Assembly: GCA_028867395.1 (NCBI GenBank)
Contig: JAGWGO010000105.1
Location: 1-5,925, forward strand
DNA: 5,925 bases
Source of the DNA: Nitrososphaerota archaeon
GTDB taxonomy: Archaea; Thermoproteota; Nitrososphaeria; Nitrososphaerales; Nitrosopumilaceae
Reading direction: 5' to 3'
The position numbers and the translations under genes were made by a program. The notes beneath the pieces were generated by a model. That model ran no database searches, was not told the DNA's origin, and saw nothing but the letters and a program-made list of their open reading frames with translations. This document shows, piece after piece, positions 1 through 5,852 of this stretch (the first letter of the stretch is position 1; every line of letters starts with the position of its first letter).

Positions 1-1245
1 ACCATTTCGTAGCGTCTCGTTAACTGATCGGATAAATGCCCCTTCGACTTCTTCTCTTGTTGCCTGTATGTCCTCTTTTGCACCATACGTGCTCTCAATT
101 AGGAGTGTCTCTACTCGCGGGAAGTTCCAGGATGCGCTTTCAAATAACATGGATTTGCCATATTTTAGATCTCCAGTGTAGACAAAGTTGTGGTTTCCGT
201 TTCCAATGTGAAAATGACATGATGCAGAACCCAAGATGTGGCCTGCGTTTGAAAAGACTAGTTTTATGTCAGGAGAAATATCGGTAACAGTACCATAGGC
301 AAGAGGTATTGTTTGCTTCATGATTTGTTTGACATCCCTTTCGGAATACAGCGGAATCTTGCCTTGGGCTGCAGCAACCTTGATGGCATCAAGCTGAATT
401 AGGTTCATCATTGGAAGTGTGGGCTCGGTGCAGTAGACAGGTCCTTTGTAGCCGTACTTGAATAGGACAGGCAAAAATCCAGTATGGTCAAGGTGGGCAT
501 GGCTGATAACAACGGCATCAAGTTCGTCTAGCGTAATGTTTGCCCAGTCAAGGCGTGGATACGCCTCCATAGGGCTTCGAGCTCCTGGGTTCACACCACA
601 GTCGATTAGGACCTTGCTTTCATGCGTGGTCAAAAGCATACAGGACCTTCCTACCTGGCTAAATCCTCCCAGCGTCATAAGGGAGACTTCGGCATCTTCA
701 GACAGTTTTGGCCTGAAGATCTGTTCTCCTACCTGTTGAAGGTGCTTGCTTCTCTCGGTAGACGATATCTTGAGGTTATAGTTTATTGTCTGTAGTGTTT
801 GGGATTGGATTGTTGTTGCCTTTCTTATTCTAACTCGCCAGCCAGTCTTTGAGACAAGGTCTGCAATGTTAAAGGACGGGCTGTTGTTCAAGAGCCAAGG
901 ATGTTTTACTTCTATTGTGAGTTCGCCTGTTGCGGTGTCAAAGAAAGTGCCGCGCAAGTCCGCGTCCTTTGGAAGCATTTGGACAAGGATCTCCCTTGCC
1001 TCTTCCTCCGTTTTTCTAATTGTCTTCTCTGTTCTGACAACAATTCTCTTTTTTATTACATTGACCATGTTAGAAATGACATCGTTGTGTTCCATTAGAT
1101 ATCTAGGATTTCTGGTATAGATTGCAATTCTTGGACCCTCGTACTCTATCTTGGTCACCTCTGCTTCCTTTGGTATACTCTGAAGTATGGTGCCCATGAT
1201 GTTGGGTAGTGGTGAAATTTCTCTTTGTTGCTGTTTTCTTTGCAT
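1..1245 (-). CDS. fttA: Archaeal CPSF-type KH/metallo-beta-lactamase/beta-CASP ribonuclease, transcription termination factor (3'-truncated by window)
   Basis: My reading of the minus strand gives 415 uninterrupted codons from an ATG at 1243-1245 to the window edge; full-length family members have roughly 630-650 residues. In order I see an N-terminal region matching the tandem KH domains of archaeal CPSF1 (about residues 1-150), then the metallo-beta-lactamase fold from about residue 186 (GGFSQVGRSC, then LIDCG with D215). The zinc signature is SHAHLDH (H249, H251, D253, H254), followed by GHILGSA (H336) and YTGDLKYG (D359). The beta-CASP part begins around IESTYG (E384) and is cut off. The family (aCPSF1/FttA) binds U-rich RNA 3' ends, cleaves RNA and terminates archaeal transcription in the cytoplasm. 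All zinc-binding motifs present in this part are intact. The gene starts 8 nt after the psmB stop, so co-transcription and possibly translational coupling are likely; GTGAT just before the ATG could act as a weak Shine-Dalgarno sequence. Confidence 0.93.
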   Translation of the reverse strand, partial: MQRKQQQREISPLPNIMGTILQSIPKEAEVTKIEYEGPRIAIYTRNPRYLMEHNDVISNMVNVIKKRIVVRTEKTIRKTEEEAREILVQMLPKDADLRGTFFDTATGELTIEVKHPWLLNNSPSFNIADLVSKTGWRVRIRKATTIQSQTLQTINYNLKISSTERSKHLQQVGEQIFRPKLSEDAEVSLMTLGGFSQVGRSCMLLTTHESKVLIDCGVNPGARSPMEAYPRLDWANITLDELDAVVISHAHLDHTGFLPVLFKYGYKGPVYCTEPTLPMMNLIQLDAIKVAAAQGKIPLYSERDVKQIMKQTIPLAYGTVTDISPDIKLVFSNAGHILGSASCHFHIGNGNHNFVYTGDLKYGKSMLFESASWNFPRVETLLIESTYGAKEDIQATREEVEGAFIRSVNETLRNG

Positions 1246-1253
1246 TAAATCAC

Positions 1254-1886
1254 TTAGAGCGTAATGATGGCTTTTTTCTGTTCTTTTGTTAAGAGTCGGT
1301 ATCCCTGCTTGTCAATTATTGCGACATTTATTCCGTCACCTGTTCCGATGTTTCTTGTTATAGCCGCCTTGACTGCTCGCAATGCAATTAGTTTACCCTC
1401 TTCTACTGTAAGTCCATCTCTGTATTCACTTTCAAGCAAACCATATGCTACGGGGGAGCCGCTTCCTGTTGTTACATAATTTTTCTTGTCAAGGGAACCA
1501 AACATGTCAATATTATACAGTGATGGCCCTTGCTTGTCGTATCCTCCCACAAGAATATCAGCTATGAACGGATAGTATCTATTTTGAAAGAAGATCAGCG
1601 ATGCAAGTCTTGCAATTGACTTGACTGGAAGATATTCTCCTTTCTCTATTCTATGAAGGTTGCAGTGATATCTCAGCATGTCGGTGACATTTTGAGCGTC
1701 TGCCACACCTCCAGCTATTGTCATGCCTGCATGGTTGTCTATTTTTTGGATCTTCATTGTGTTGTTGTTTGCTATGAAATAGCCAGCGCTTGCTCTCATG
1801 TCTGCGCACAAGACTACTCCATCCGTGCAGGCTATGCCCACCGTTGTTGTTCCATGAAATGTGTGTTGTTCAATATAGTCTGACAA
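1254..1886 (-). CDS. psmB: Proteasome subunit beta (20S core, N-terminal nucleophile threonine protease)
   Basis: This 210-residue protein is an active archaeal 20S beta subunit. A 12-residue propeptide ends in HG, and processing would expose threonine at HG|TTTVGI (T13). Counting from that Thr1, the catalytic residues fall exactly where expected: D17 (CADMR) and K33 (TMK). The TGSGSP motif with the conserved serine is present, as is a late GDGINVAI segment. Beta rings stack between alpha rings and degrade unfolded proteins delivered by ATPases such as PAN or Cdc48. Thaumarchaeota usually encode two beta subunits, and I cannot tell which paralogue this is. The start is a TTG (1884-1886): no in-frame ATG lies between it and the upstream in-frame stop at 1899-1901, and GGGAG sits about 8 nt before it. 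It is the first gene of a probable psmB-fttA unit and diverges from egsA. As far as I recall, psmB next to aCPSF1 also occurs in methanogens, which suggests old synteny. Confidence 0.96.
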   Translation of the reverse strand: MSDYIEQHTFHGTTTVGIACTDGVVLCADMRASAGYFIANNNTMKIQKIDNHAGMTIAGGVADAQNVTDMLRYHCNLHRIEKGEYLPVKSIARLASLIFFQNRYYPFIADILVGGYDKQGPSLYNIDMFGSLDKKNYVTTGSGSPVAYGLLESEYRDGLTVEEGKLIALRAVKAAITRNIGTGDGINVAIIDKQGYRLLTKEQKKAIITL

Positions 1887-1992
1887 ATAACATTCTCCCT
1901 AACTAGAGATACCCTAACTAGGATTTCACCGCTTTAAATAACTTTGTATTGTTGTGGGATATCGATAAATAACGAGATTTGAGGAAAAACTC
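1887..1992. promoter_or_regulatory. Divergent psmB/egsA promoter region
   Basis: This 106 bp gap carries two core promoters facing apart. On the plus strand GATAAATA (1964-1971) is centred about 25 nt before the egsA ATG, so that transcript is probably leaderless. On the minus strand TTATTTAAAG (1932-1941) predicts a start near 1911 and a leader of about 25 nt for psmB, ending in the ribosome site GGGAG (1896-1900) ahead of the TTG start. The TTTAAA core of the psmB box (1933-1938) is palindromic and could in principle work both ways, but it is too far from egsA to fit a leaderless start. The box assignments are by eye. Confidence 0.7.
1897..1921. repeat. 10 bp direct repeat, period 15 bp, at the psmB transcription start
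   Basis: Two exact copies of CCCTAACTAG lie at 1897-1906 and 1912-1921, separated by AGATA. On the psmB strand they read CTAGTTAGGG twice, between the TATA box (about 1937) and the TTG start (1886). They bracket the predicted start site near 1911. The start-proximal copy overlaps the ribosome-binding GGGAG. The placement suits a repressor or leader-level control element, but no binding factor is known from the sequence. Confidence 0.55.
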
Positions 1993-3033
1993 ATGCCCTC
2001 TCATGTTATGGAACTGCCAAGGCAGATAGTTGTAGGTGAGAAAAACATTGGTGATATTGGAAGTTTTTTGCAAGGTCTTGCCAATCCAAGAAAAATTTCT
2101 CTTGTTTCAGGCGATCAGGTAAGAAAAATCACGTACGATAAGGTTTCCAAGTCACTTAAGAGATCAAGGTTGAGAAATGCTTGGCATCGAAGTACGAGCA
2201 ACGATGTCGAGTCTGCAAAAAAGACTTTGCTTGAAATAAAAAAAGACGACAGCGATCTTATTGTAGGAATTGGTGGAGGCAGATCTGTTGATATCGCAAA
2301 GATGATTGCTTTTAAGCTAAAAAAGCCGTTTGTTAGCGTTCCAACCTCTGCCTCGCATGACGGTATAGCAAGTCCTTTTGTTTCCTTGCGCGGTGACAAG
2401 CCCTATTCTATTATTGCCACAGCACCGCTCGGTGTCTTTGTGGATATTGAGATATTGAAAAAGGCGCCGCATAGGCTTATTGCAAGCGGCTGTGGAGATT
2501 TGATGGCAAAGGTGACTGCGGTGCGAGACTGGGAGCTTGCAAGGGACAAGACTGGAGAATATTTTGGCACGTACGCAGCAAACTTGGCTTCAATGAGCGC
2601 AAAAATAGTAATTGACAATTCCAAGAATTTCAAGAAAAAGCATGATGTCAGAATGATTGTGGAAGCCCTCATAAGCTCAGGTGTTGCCGCATGCATTGCA
2701 GGCTCTAGCAGACCTTGCTCTGGCGCAGAGCATCTCTTTTCGCATGCGGTAGATTATCTTCAGCCTGGTATAGGGTTGCATGGAGAAAAATGTGGAATAG
2801 GGGCAATACTTATCTCCAAGCTTCAGGGTCAAGACTGGAGAAAAATAATTCAGATGCTAAAAAATGTAGGAGCACCTACTACAGCAAAAGAGATTGGACT
2901 GTCACCTCAGATATTGACAAAAGCACTTTCTATTGCCCAGTCATTAAGGCCGGAAAGATACACAATACTAAGTGAGATAAAAATGAATGAGGAAAAAGCT
3001 ATAACTCTTGCAAAAAGTACTGGCGTTCTCTAG
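1993..3033 (+). CDS. egsA: sn-glycerol-1-phosphate dehydrogenase [NAD(P)+]
   Basis: This 346-residue protein reduces dihydroxyacetone phosphate to sn-glycerol-1-phosphate, the step that sets the stereochemistry of archaeal membrane lipids. The length is normal for the family. The Rossmann-type nucleotide site is GIGGGRSVDIAK (residues 92-103), followed by VPTSASHDGIASPF (116-129), the conserved segment contacting cofactor and substrate. By alignment to known family members, the metal ligands are D169 (SGCGDLMAK), H247 (SGAEHLFSHA) and H263 (GLHGEKCG), all present. The enzyme is cytosolic; no signal or membrane segment is seen. The first ATG is preferred over Met6 because a TATA box centred about 25 nt upstream places the transcript start on it. 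The stop shares CTAG with the stop of the convergent FKBP gene. This gene is strong evidence for an archaeal host. Confidence 0.97.
   Translation: MPSHVMELPRQIVVGEKNIGDIGSFLQGLANPRKISLVSGDQVRKITYDKVSKSLKRSRLRNAWHRSTSNDVESAKKTLLEIKKDDSDLIVGIGGGRSVDIAKMIAFKLKKPFVSVPTSASHDGIASPFVSLRGDKPYSIIATAPLGVFVDIEILKKAPHRLIASGCGDLMAKVTAVRDWELARDKTGEYFGTYAANLASMSAKIVIDNSKNFKKKHDVRMIVEALISSGVAACIAGSSRPCSGAEHLFSHAVDYLQPGIGLHGEKCGIGAILISKLQGQDWRKIIQMLKNVGAPTTAKEIGLSPQILTKALSIAQSLRPERYTILSEIKMNEEKAITLAKSTGVL
2979..3016 (-). terminator. T-tract cluster downstream of the FKBP gene, inside egsA
   Basis: Reading minus-strand RNA past the FKBP stop (3030), U5 runs occur at 3016-3012, 2997-2993 and 2983-2979. They are the complements of AAA lysine codons in the egsA 3' end. 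Since the two genes overlap, the FKBP transcript must end within egsA, and these are the first suitable tracts. Confidence 0.4.
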
Positions 3034-3785
3034 GCAGCCTTTGGCTGAGCTGGCTTCGCTTCAGGGGCTTTTTGCTCTGCTGGCTTTTCTTGAGGCTTTG
3101 CCTTGTTGTATGACTCTACAAAGTTTATCTTTTCAAGTTTTGTTACAAACTTGAATATCTCATTTGCTATTGCTCTCTTTACCACTTGAAGCCCTTCCAT
3201 CATCATTGCCTCGTCTGGTATGTTGATATCAAGTTGTGTTCCTTTGATCTCAAACTTTAGTTTGGATTCATCAAGTGGGAATCTCCTTTTGAGTAATCCC
3301 ATAATTTTATCCTCGTCAGTGTCAAGCGACTTGGTTACGTTTACATCATAAACAATTGTTTTGCCTGCAAATCTATGATTGAAATCAACTTGAACACGGC
3401 CTGAGCCTATGAATCTAATAATTCCAGTTCTTTCATCAAGTTCTATTGCATCTCCGACAGAGACCTTGTCTGCATCATCACCTAGCTTTCGCAGCGGAAT
3501 CATCCTGACCTTGGTTGTGTCTCTTTCACCAAATCCCTTCTCTGGAGGTACCTCTACTGTAAGCTTCTCACCAGGACTTGCTGCAAGTAGTGCATCATCA
3601 AGACCCTTGAGCACCCAAGCCTCTCCTACTGAGACTAGTCTTGGTTGGTACTTGATATTTGCGTCAAAGATGTTGCTTGTTTTAGCATCAGCTTCCCTAG
3701 TAGTTTCAAAGACTTGGTTTGTGTCTTTTACCTTGGCAGTATAGTCTACCAGAATTAAGGTACCTTTTTGGAAAGCCAACGTCAT
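3030..3785 (-). CDS. Long FKBP-type peptidyl-prolyl cis-trans isomerase with insert-in-flap and C-terminal domain
   Basis: This 251-residue protein belongs to the long archaeal/SlyD-like FKBP group, which catalyses prolyl isomerisation and acts as a folding helper. The FKBP core starts with VDYTAKVKD (about 13-21), continues through GEAWVLKGLDDALL (54-67) and PGEKLTVEVPPEKGFGERD (71-89), is interrupted by the insert-in-flap domain (about 95-137) and closes with VDFNHRFAGKTIVYDV (133-148). SlyD relatives usually have AYG where this has GFG. Residues 156-225 form the extra C-terminal domain seen in long archaeal FKBPs. The last 23 residues are a low-complexity Ala/Pro/Lys/Glu tail with no histidine-rich metal tail. 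There is no signal peptide, so it is probably cytosolic. The start is the ATG at 3783-3785, with a TATA-like box just upstream. The gene is convergent with egsA, with a four-base overlap. Confidence 0.92.
   Translation of the reverse strand: MTLAFQKGTLILVDYTAKVKDTNQVFETTREADAKTSNIFDANIKYQPRLVSVGEAWVLKGLDDALLAASPGEKLTVEVPPEKGFGERDTTKVRMIPLRKLGDDADKVSVGDAIELDERTGIIRFIGSGRVQVDFNHRFAGKTIVYDVNVTKSLDTDEDKIMGLLKRRFPLDESKLKFEIKGTQLDINIPDEAMMMEGLQVVKRAIANEIFKFVTKLEKINFVESYNKAKPQEKPAEQKAPEAKPAQPKAA
3069..3141 (+). terminator. T-tract series downstream of egsA, inside the FKBP gene
   Basis: After the egsA stop at 3033 the plus strand has TTTTT at 3069-3073, then TTTT at 3085-3088, 3130-3133 and 3138-3141. 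These lie opposite Lys/Glu-rich codons of the FKBP tail and the end of its C-terminal domain. They are plausible sites for ending the egsA transcript, as there is no intergenic space. Confidence 0.35.
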
Positions 3786-3801
3786 CGATCCTTTTTATTC
3801 C

Positions 3802-3810
3802 TTATATTAA
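3802..3810 (-). promoter_or_regulatory. TATA-like box for the FKBP gene
   Basis: On the minus strand this reads TTAATATAA, centred about 21 nt before the ATG at 3785. It sits inside the 36 bp gap after the aminotransferase stop. The predicted transcript would have little or no leader. No T-tract separates it from the aminotransferase gene, so read-through from upstream may also feed the FKBP gene. Confidence 0.45.
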
Positions 3811-3821
3811 GTTAACAGGAA

Positions 3822-4997
3822 TTACAGTGCTTTTAATTTCTCTTCAGCTACTTTGAGTGCATCAGGATTTGTCTTGTAGCCCATCATGTCAAGTGTTGAA
3901 TGAATTGCAGAAATCGTTCTCATCACATGATACTTGTTTACTTCTCCCATACAACCAACTCTAAACACTTTACCTTTCAGTTCACCAAATCCACCTGCGA
4001 CCAAGACTCGGAATTTTTCTGATAATGTTCCTCTGAAAGTTTTGTCATCAAGTCCTTGCAAATAATTTAGTGCAATGACAACTGTAGAGCGCGCATCCTC
4101 TTTTGCAAATGGTGTGAGACCAAGTGCGCTGAGACCATTGTAAAATGCATCAGAACAAATTCTGTGTCTGTGAATTCTCTTGTCCATTCCCTCTTCTAGT
4201 ATCATTTCAAGTGCTTCTTTGTACGCATAAAGCAGCGGTATAGCAGGGGTAAAGGGAGTCTCTTTGTTCTCGTCATAGTACTTGAAGTATCTTGCCATGT
4301 TAAAGTAAAATGTTGGAGGCTGGTTTGCAATCATGTGCTTTTTTGCCTTTGGGCTTACTGCAATAGGTGAGATTCCAGGTGGAGCTGCTAGAGCCTTTTG
4401 TGCACCTGTAACGCACACATCAATTCCCCACTTGTCCATATGAAGTTCTTCTCCGCCAACTATTGATACCCCATCTACAACAAAGAATGAATCGTTTCTT
4501 GCAGTGAGACTTGAGATCTTGTCTAGATATCTAACCATTGTTCCAGTTGAGGTCTCGTTCCATACTACATAGAATGCCTTGACATCTTTGTTGTTGTCAA
4601 ATGCTTCTTTTACTTGGTCAAAGCTAGCGTTTTGGCCAAATGGAGTCTGTAGTTTGATAACACTTGCGCCTGCCCATTCTAGCATGGTTGCAAGTCTGCT
4701 GCTAAACTCGCCGTTAACTGGAATTATTACTTTGTCTCCCTTTTTTATCATGTTTACAACAGAAGCCTCTACTGCGCCGGTGCCGGAAGCACTTAGTGCA
4801 ACAACGTCTCCTGTTGTGTCAAAAACCTTCTGAGTTTTTTCGACAACATCAGAGTATAACTTTACAAAATCTTTGCTCCTGTGATTTATCATATGAGTAA
4901 ACATTGCACGTGTTACTCTTTCCGGGACGTTTGTTGGTCCTGGCAACATTACTAAATATTCCAAATAAATTCTCCATTCCCTAAAATTATGGACCAT
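3822..4997 (-). CDS. Class V PLP aminotransferase, alanine-glyoxylate / serine-pyruvate type
   Basis: From the ATG at 4995-4997 this encodes 391 residues of fold-type I aminotransferase. Diagnostic pieces in order are LPGPTNVPERV (18-28), NHRSKDF (38-44), SGTGAVEA (71-78, phosphate-binding loop), VVDGVSIVGG (173-182, with D175 facing the PLP ring nitrogen), TGAQKALAAPPG (197-208, with K201 the Schiff-base lysine) and FRVGCMG (345-351, with R346 expected to bind substrate carboxylate). Relatives move amino groups between alanine, serine or glycine and pyruvate or glyoxylate; the exact substrates cannot be read here, and a role in glycine/serine supply is inference. The ATG at 4997 lies inside a TATA box, so I favour the TTG at 4962-4964 (MEYLVMLPGP start, 380 residues) or the ATG at 4947-4949 (375 residues). 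The gene begins next to the nadM stop on the same strand. Confidence 0.93.
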   Translation of the reverse strand: MVHNFREWRIYLEYLVMLPGPTNVPERVTRAMFTHMINHRSKDFVKLYSDVVEKTQKVFDTTGDVVALSASGTGAVEASVVNMIKKGDKVIIPVNGEFSSRLATMLEWAGASVIKLQTPFGQNASFDQVKEAFDNNKDVKAFYVVWNETSTGTMVRYLDKISSLTARNDSFFVVDGVSIVGGEELHMDKWGIDVCVTGAQKALAAPPGISPIAVSPKAKKHMIANQPPTFYFNMARYFKYYDENKETPFTPAIPLLYAYKEALEMILEEGMDKRIHRHRICSDAFYNGLSALGLTPFAKEDARSTVVIALNYLQGLDDKTFRGTLSEKFRVLVAGGFGELKGKVFRVGCMGEVNKYHVMRTISAIHSTLDMMGYKTNPDALKVAEEKLKAL

Positions 4998-5006
4998 TAT
5001 TTATAA
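4997..5006 (-). promoter_or_regulatory. TATA box for the aminotransferase gene, abutting the nadM stop codon
   Basis: On the minus strand TTATAAATAA follows directly after the nadM TAG (5007-5009). Its centre near 5001 predicts a start around 4975. That falls at GGAGA (4971-4975), a possible ribosome site for the TTG at 4962-4964, and is downstream of the ATG at 4997. It suggests that the aminotransferase can be transcribed independently of nadM. Confidence 0.6.
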
Positions 5007-5510
5007 CTACAGAATTTTGGACAGCCTTTGTTTTGCACCTATTTTCAGCAGAACGTCCTTGGTTCCTTGTGGGACAAGATCTGACCAGTCCTTGTCTATC
5101 GTGATCATTTCCCGTATATTTGTTCCAGATACCATCTCCCTTTCCAGCAATGGGACGGGAACTACCTTAATCCCTCGTTTTTGATAAAGCGAGAGAGTAA
5201 AGTCGTCGTTTGAAAATACGACATCATATTTTGGCACTATGGACTCTACGTGGTATGTCCATCTCTCATGATCTCCTATATCTGGTACATAATAGATCTC
5301 AACTCTATTCCTAGTATCTGAATCAAGTGATGAGAGAATCATCTCCTTTCGTTCATCAGCTGTAAACGGGTTTCTCTTTTCGTTGCTCTTGTTTGAGCTT
5401 CCAATCCCTATCCAAAGTTTGTCTACACTAGACAGAGCAAACTTGACTGCAAAGAGGTGTCCAATGTGAAATGGTTGGAATCTTCCAATTAAAAGCCCGT
5501 TCACTGTCAA
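5007..5510 (-). CDS. nadM: Nicotinamide-nucleotide adenylyltransferase, archaeal NadM type
   Basis: The enzyme transfers AMP from ATP to nicotinamide mononucleotide to give NAD+. It has the nucleotidyltransferase signature GRFQPFHIGH (residues 9-18, with the HIGH-type ATP motif), NPFTADER (47-54) and SGTNIREM (128-135), the counterpart of the ISSTxxR motif in the C-terminal part. The 167-residue length matches archaeal NadM proteins of about 165-180. The outermost start is TTG (5508-5510), but a GTG two codons later (5502-5504) is better: it gives MNGLLIGRFQPFH, lining up with the short N-termini typical of the family, and lies about 24 nt from the centre of the TATA box, as a leaderless start would. 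I therefore prefer 5007-5504 (165 residues). The protein is cytosolic, and all key motifs are intact. Confidence 0.95.
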   Translation of the reverse strand: MTVNGLLIGRFQPFHIGHLFAVKFALSSVDKLWIGIGSSNKSNEKRNPFTADERKEMILSSLDSDTRNRVEIYYVPDIGDHERWTYHVESIVPKYDVVFSNDDFTLSLYQKRGIKVVPVPLLEREMVSGTNIREMITIDKDWSDLVPQGTKDVLLKIGAKQRLSKIL

Positions 5511-5523
5511 GATCTGATTTGTT

Positions 5524-5531
5524 TATTTAAA
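5524..5531 (-). promoter_or_regulatory. TATA box for nadM
   Basis: Minus-strand TTTAAATA is preceded by a T-run. Its centre near 5527 predicts a start around 5501-5504, coinciding with the GTG start of nadM and only about 17 nt from the TTG. It therefore helps choose between the two starts. Confidence 0.6.
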
Positions 5532-5536
5532 AAACC

Positions 5537-5553
5537 ATTGCTAATTAGGCAAT
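5537..5553. repeat. Inverted repeat next to the nadM promoter, operator-like
   Basis: ATTGC (5537-5541) and GCAAT (5549-5553) are inverted arms around a centre that contains the perfect 8 bp palindrome CTAATTAG (5541-5548). The element is 17 bp long and sits about 6 bp upstream of the nadM TATA box. It is also upstream of the plus-strand box at 5569. That is the usual place for an archaeal activator or repressor site. AT-rich DNA yields such palindromes by chance fairly often. Confidence 0.4.
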
Positions 5554-5568
5554 CCACGCGTGAGTGTG

Positions 5569-5576
5569 TATAAAAT
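5569..5576 (+). promoter_or_regulatory. Candidate TATA box for the small membrane-protein ORF
   Basis: TATAAAAT is followed by a second AT-rich stretch, TTATTTAA (5577-5584). Starts near 5598-5606 would leave a leader of about 22-30 nt before the ATG at 5628. No Shine-Dalgarno sequence is visible in that leader, which weakens the case. Confidence 0.35.
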
Positions 5577-5627
5577 TATTTAACCAAGACGAAGACACGA
5601 TAAAGAGTATAGTTAATTTGCGAATAT

Positions 5628-5780
5628 ATGAATTCCAATAAATTGGCTACAGATTATTTTATTTTTCAATTTCCAATACCGACTTTTTTCCTAACTTTGC
5701 TAGTGATAACAATTCTCATTTGGATAGCAGGATCTATTATTGTGAAAATTTCTTGTTTACAATATGAGTTCAAAGAATAA
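5628..5780 (+). CDS. Putative small single-pass membrane protein, 50 residues
   Basis: I do not recognise this protein. The ATG at 5628-5630 opens 50 codons ending in TAA (5778-5780). The N-terminus MNSNKLATDYFIFQFP is followed by a hydrophobic stretch starting IPTFFLTLLVITILIWIAG (about residues 17-35), continuing through SIIV. It is then closed by a charged tail (K40, then EFKE), as in a single transmembrane helix with a short cytoplasmic tail. It lies alone between nadM and a minus-strand gene, with a TATA-like box upstream and T-tracts downstream that could end the transcript. Against it: no ribosome site is seen, and AT-rich DNA readily gives hydrophobic codons. It could also be non-coding spacer. 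Confidence 0.4.
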   Translation: MNSNKLATDYFIFQFPIPTFFLTLLVITILIWIAGSIIVKISCLQYEFKE

Positions 5781-5796
5781 CTTGCGTTATCTTCTA

Positions 5797-5840
5797 TTTT
5801 TGAATAAAAAGGAAAAAGGGGAAAGTTAGTTTTTGGTTTT
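5797..5840. terminator. Bidirectional T-tract terminator zone
   Basis: On the plus strand TTTTT occurs at 5797-5801 and 5830-5834, with TTTT at 5837-5840, shortly after the small ORF. On the minus strand two T5 runs (5813-5817 and 5806-5810) follow the stop at 5853 by about 35-47 nt. Archaeal termination depends on such U-rich stretches, recognised by RNA polymerase and by FttA. No stable hairpin is evident. Confidence 0.5.
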
Positions 5841-5852
5841 GAAGTCTCTAGT

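Noticed and set aside
36..1120. Plus-strand open frames at 36-287, 458-739, 866-1120 and 901-1098
   Set aside because: They lie antisense to the continuous fttA frame, which carries clear zinc-binding motifs, and their own translations show no recognisable domain.
1264..1883. Plus-strand open frames opposite psmB
   Set aside because: They mirror a well-conserved proteasome gene and have no promoter, ribosome site or domain of their own.
1870..1893. Seven-codon out-of-frame ORF (ATG at 1891-1893) overlapping the psmB TTG start, a possible regulatory upstream ORF
   Set aside because: GGGAG lies only about one base from this ATG, too close for a ribosome site, whereas its spacing to the psmB TTG is suitable.
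1931..1942. GCTTTAAATAAC as a second promoter for egsA on the plus strand
   Set aside because: It lies more than 50 nt from the egsA ATG, with a better placed box at 1964-1971. It fits psmB on the minus strand.
2115..2975. Minus-strand frames at 2115-2399 and 2403-2696 and a plus-strand frame at 2715-2975 within egsA
   Set aside because: All are alternative-frame shadows of egsA, whose catalytic residues are spread across the same region.
3409..4833. Plus-strand frames at 3409-3744 and 4579-4833
   Set aside because: They are antisense to the FKBP and aminotransferase genes. Their Ser/Leu/Thr-rich translations are typical of complementary-strand readings.
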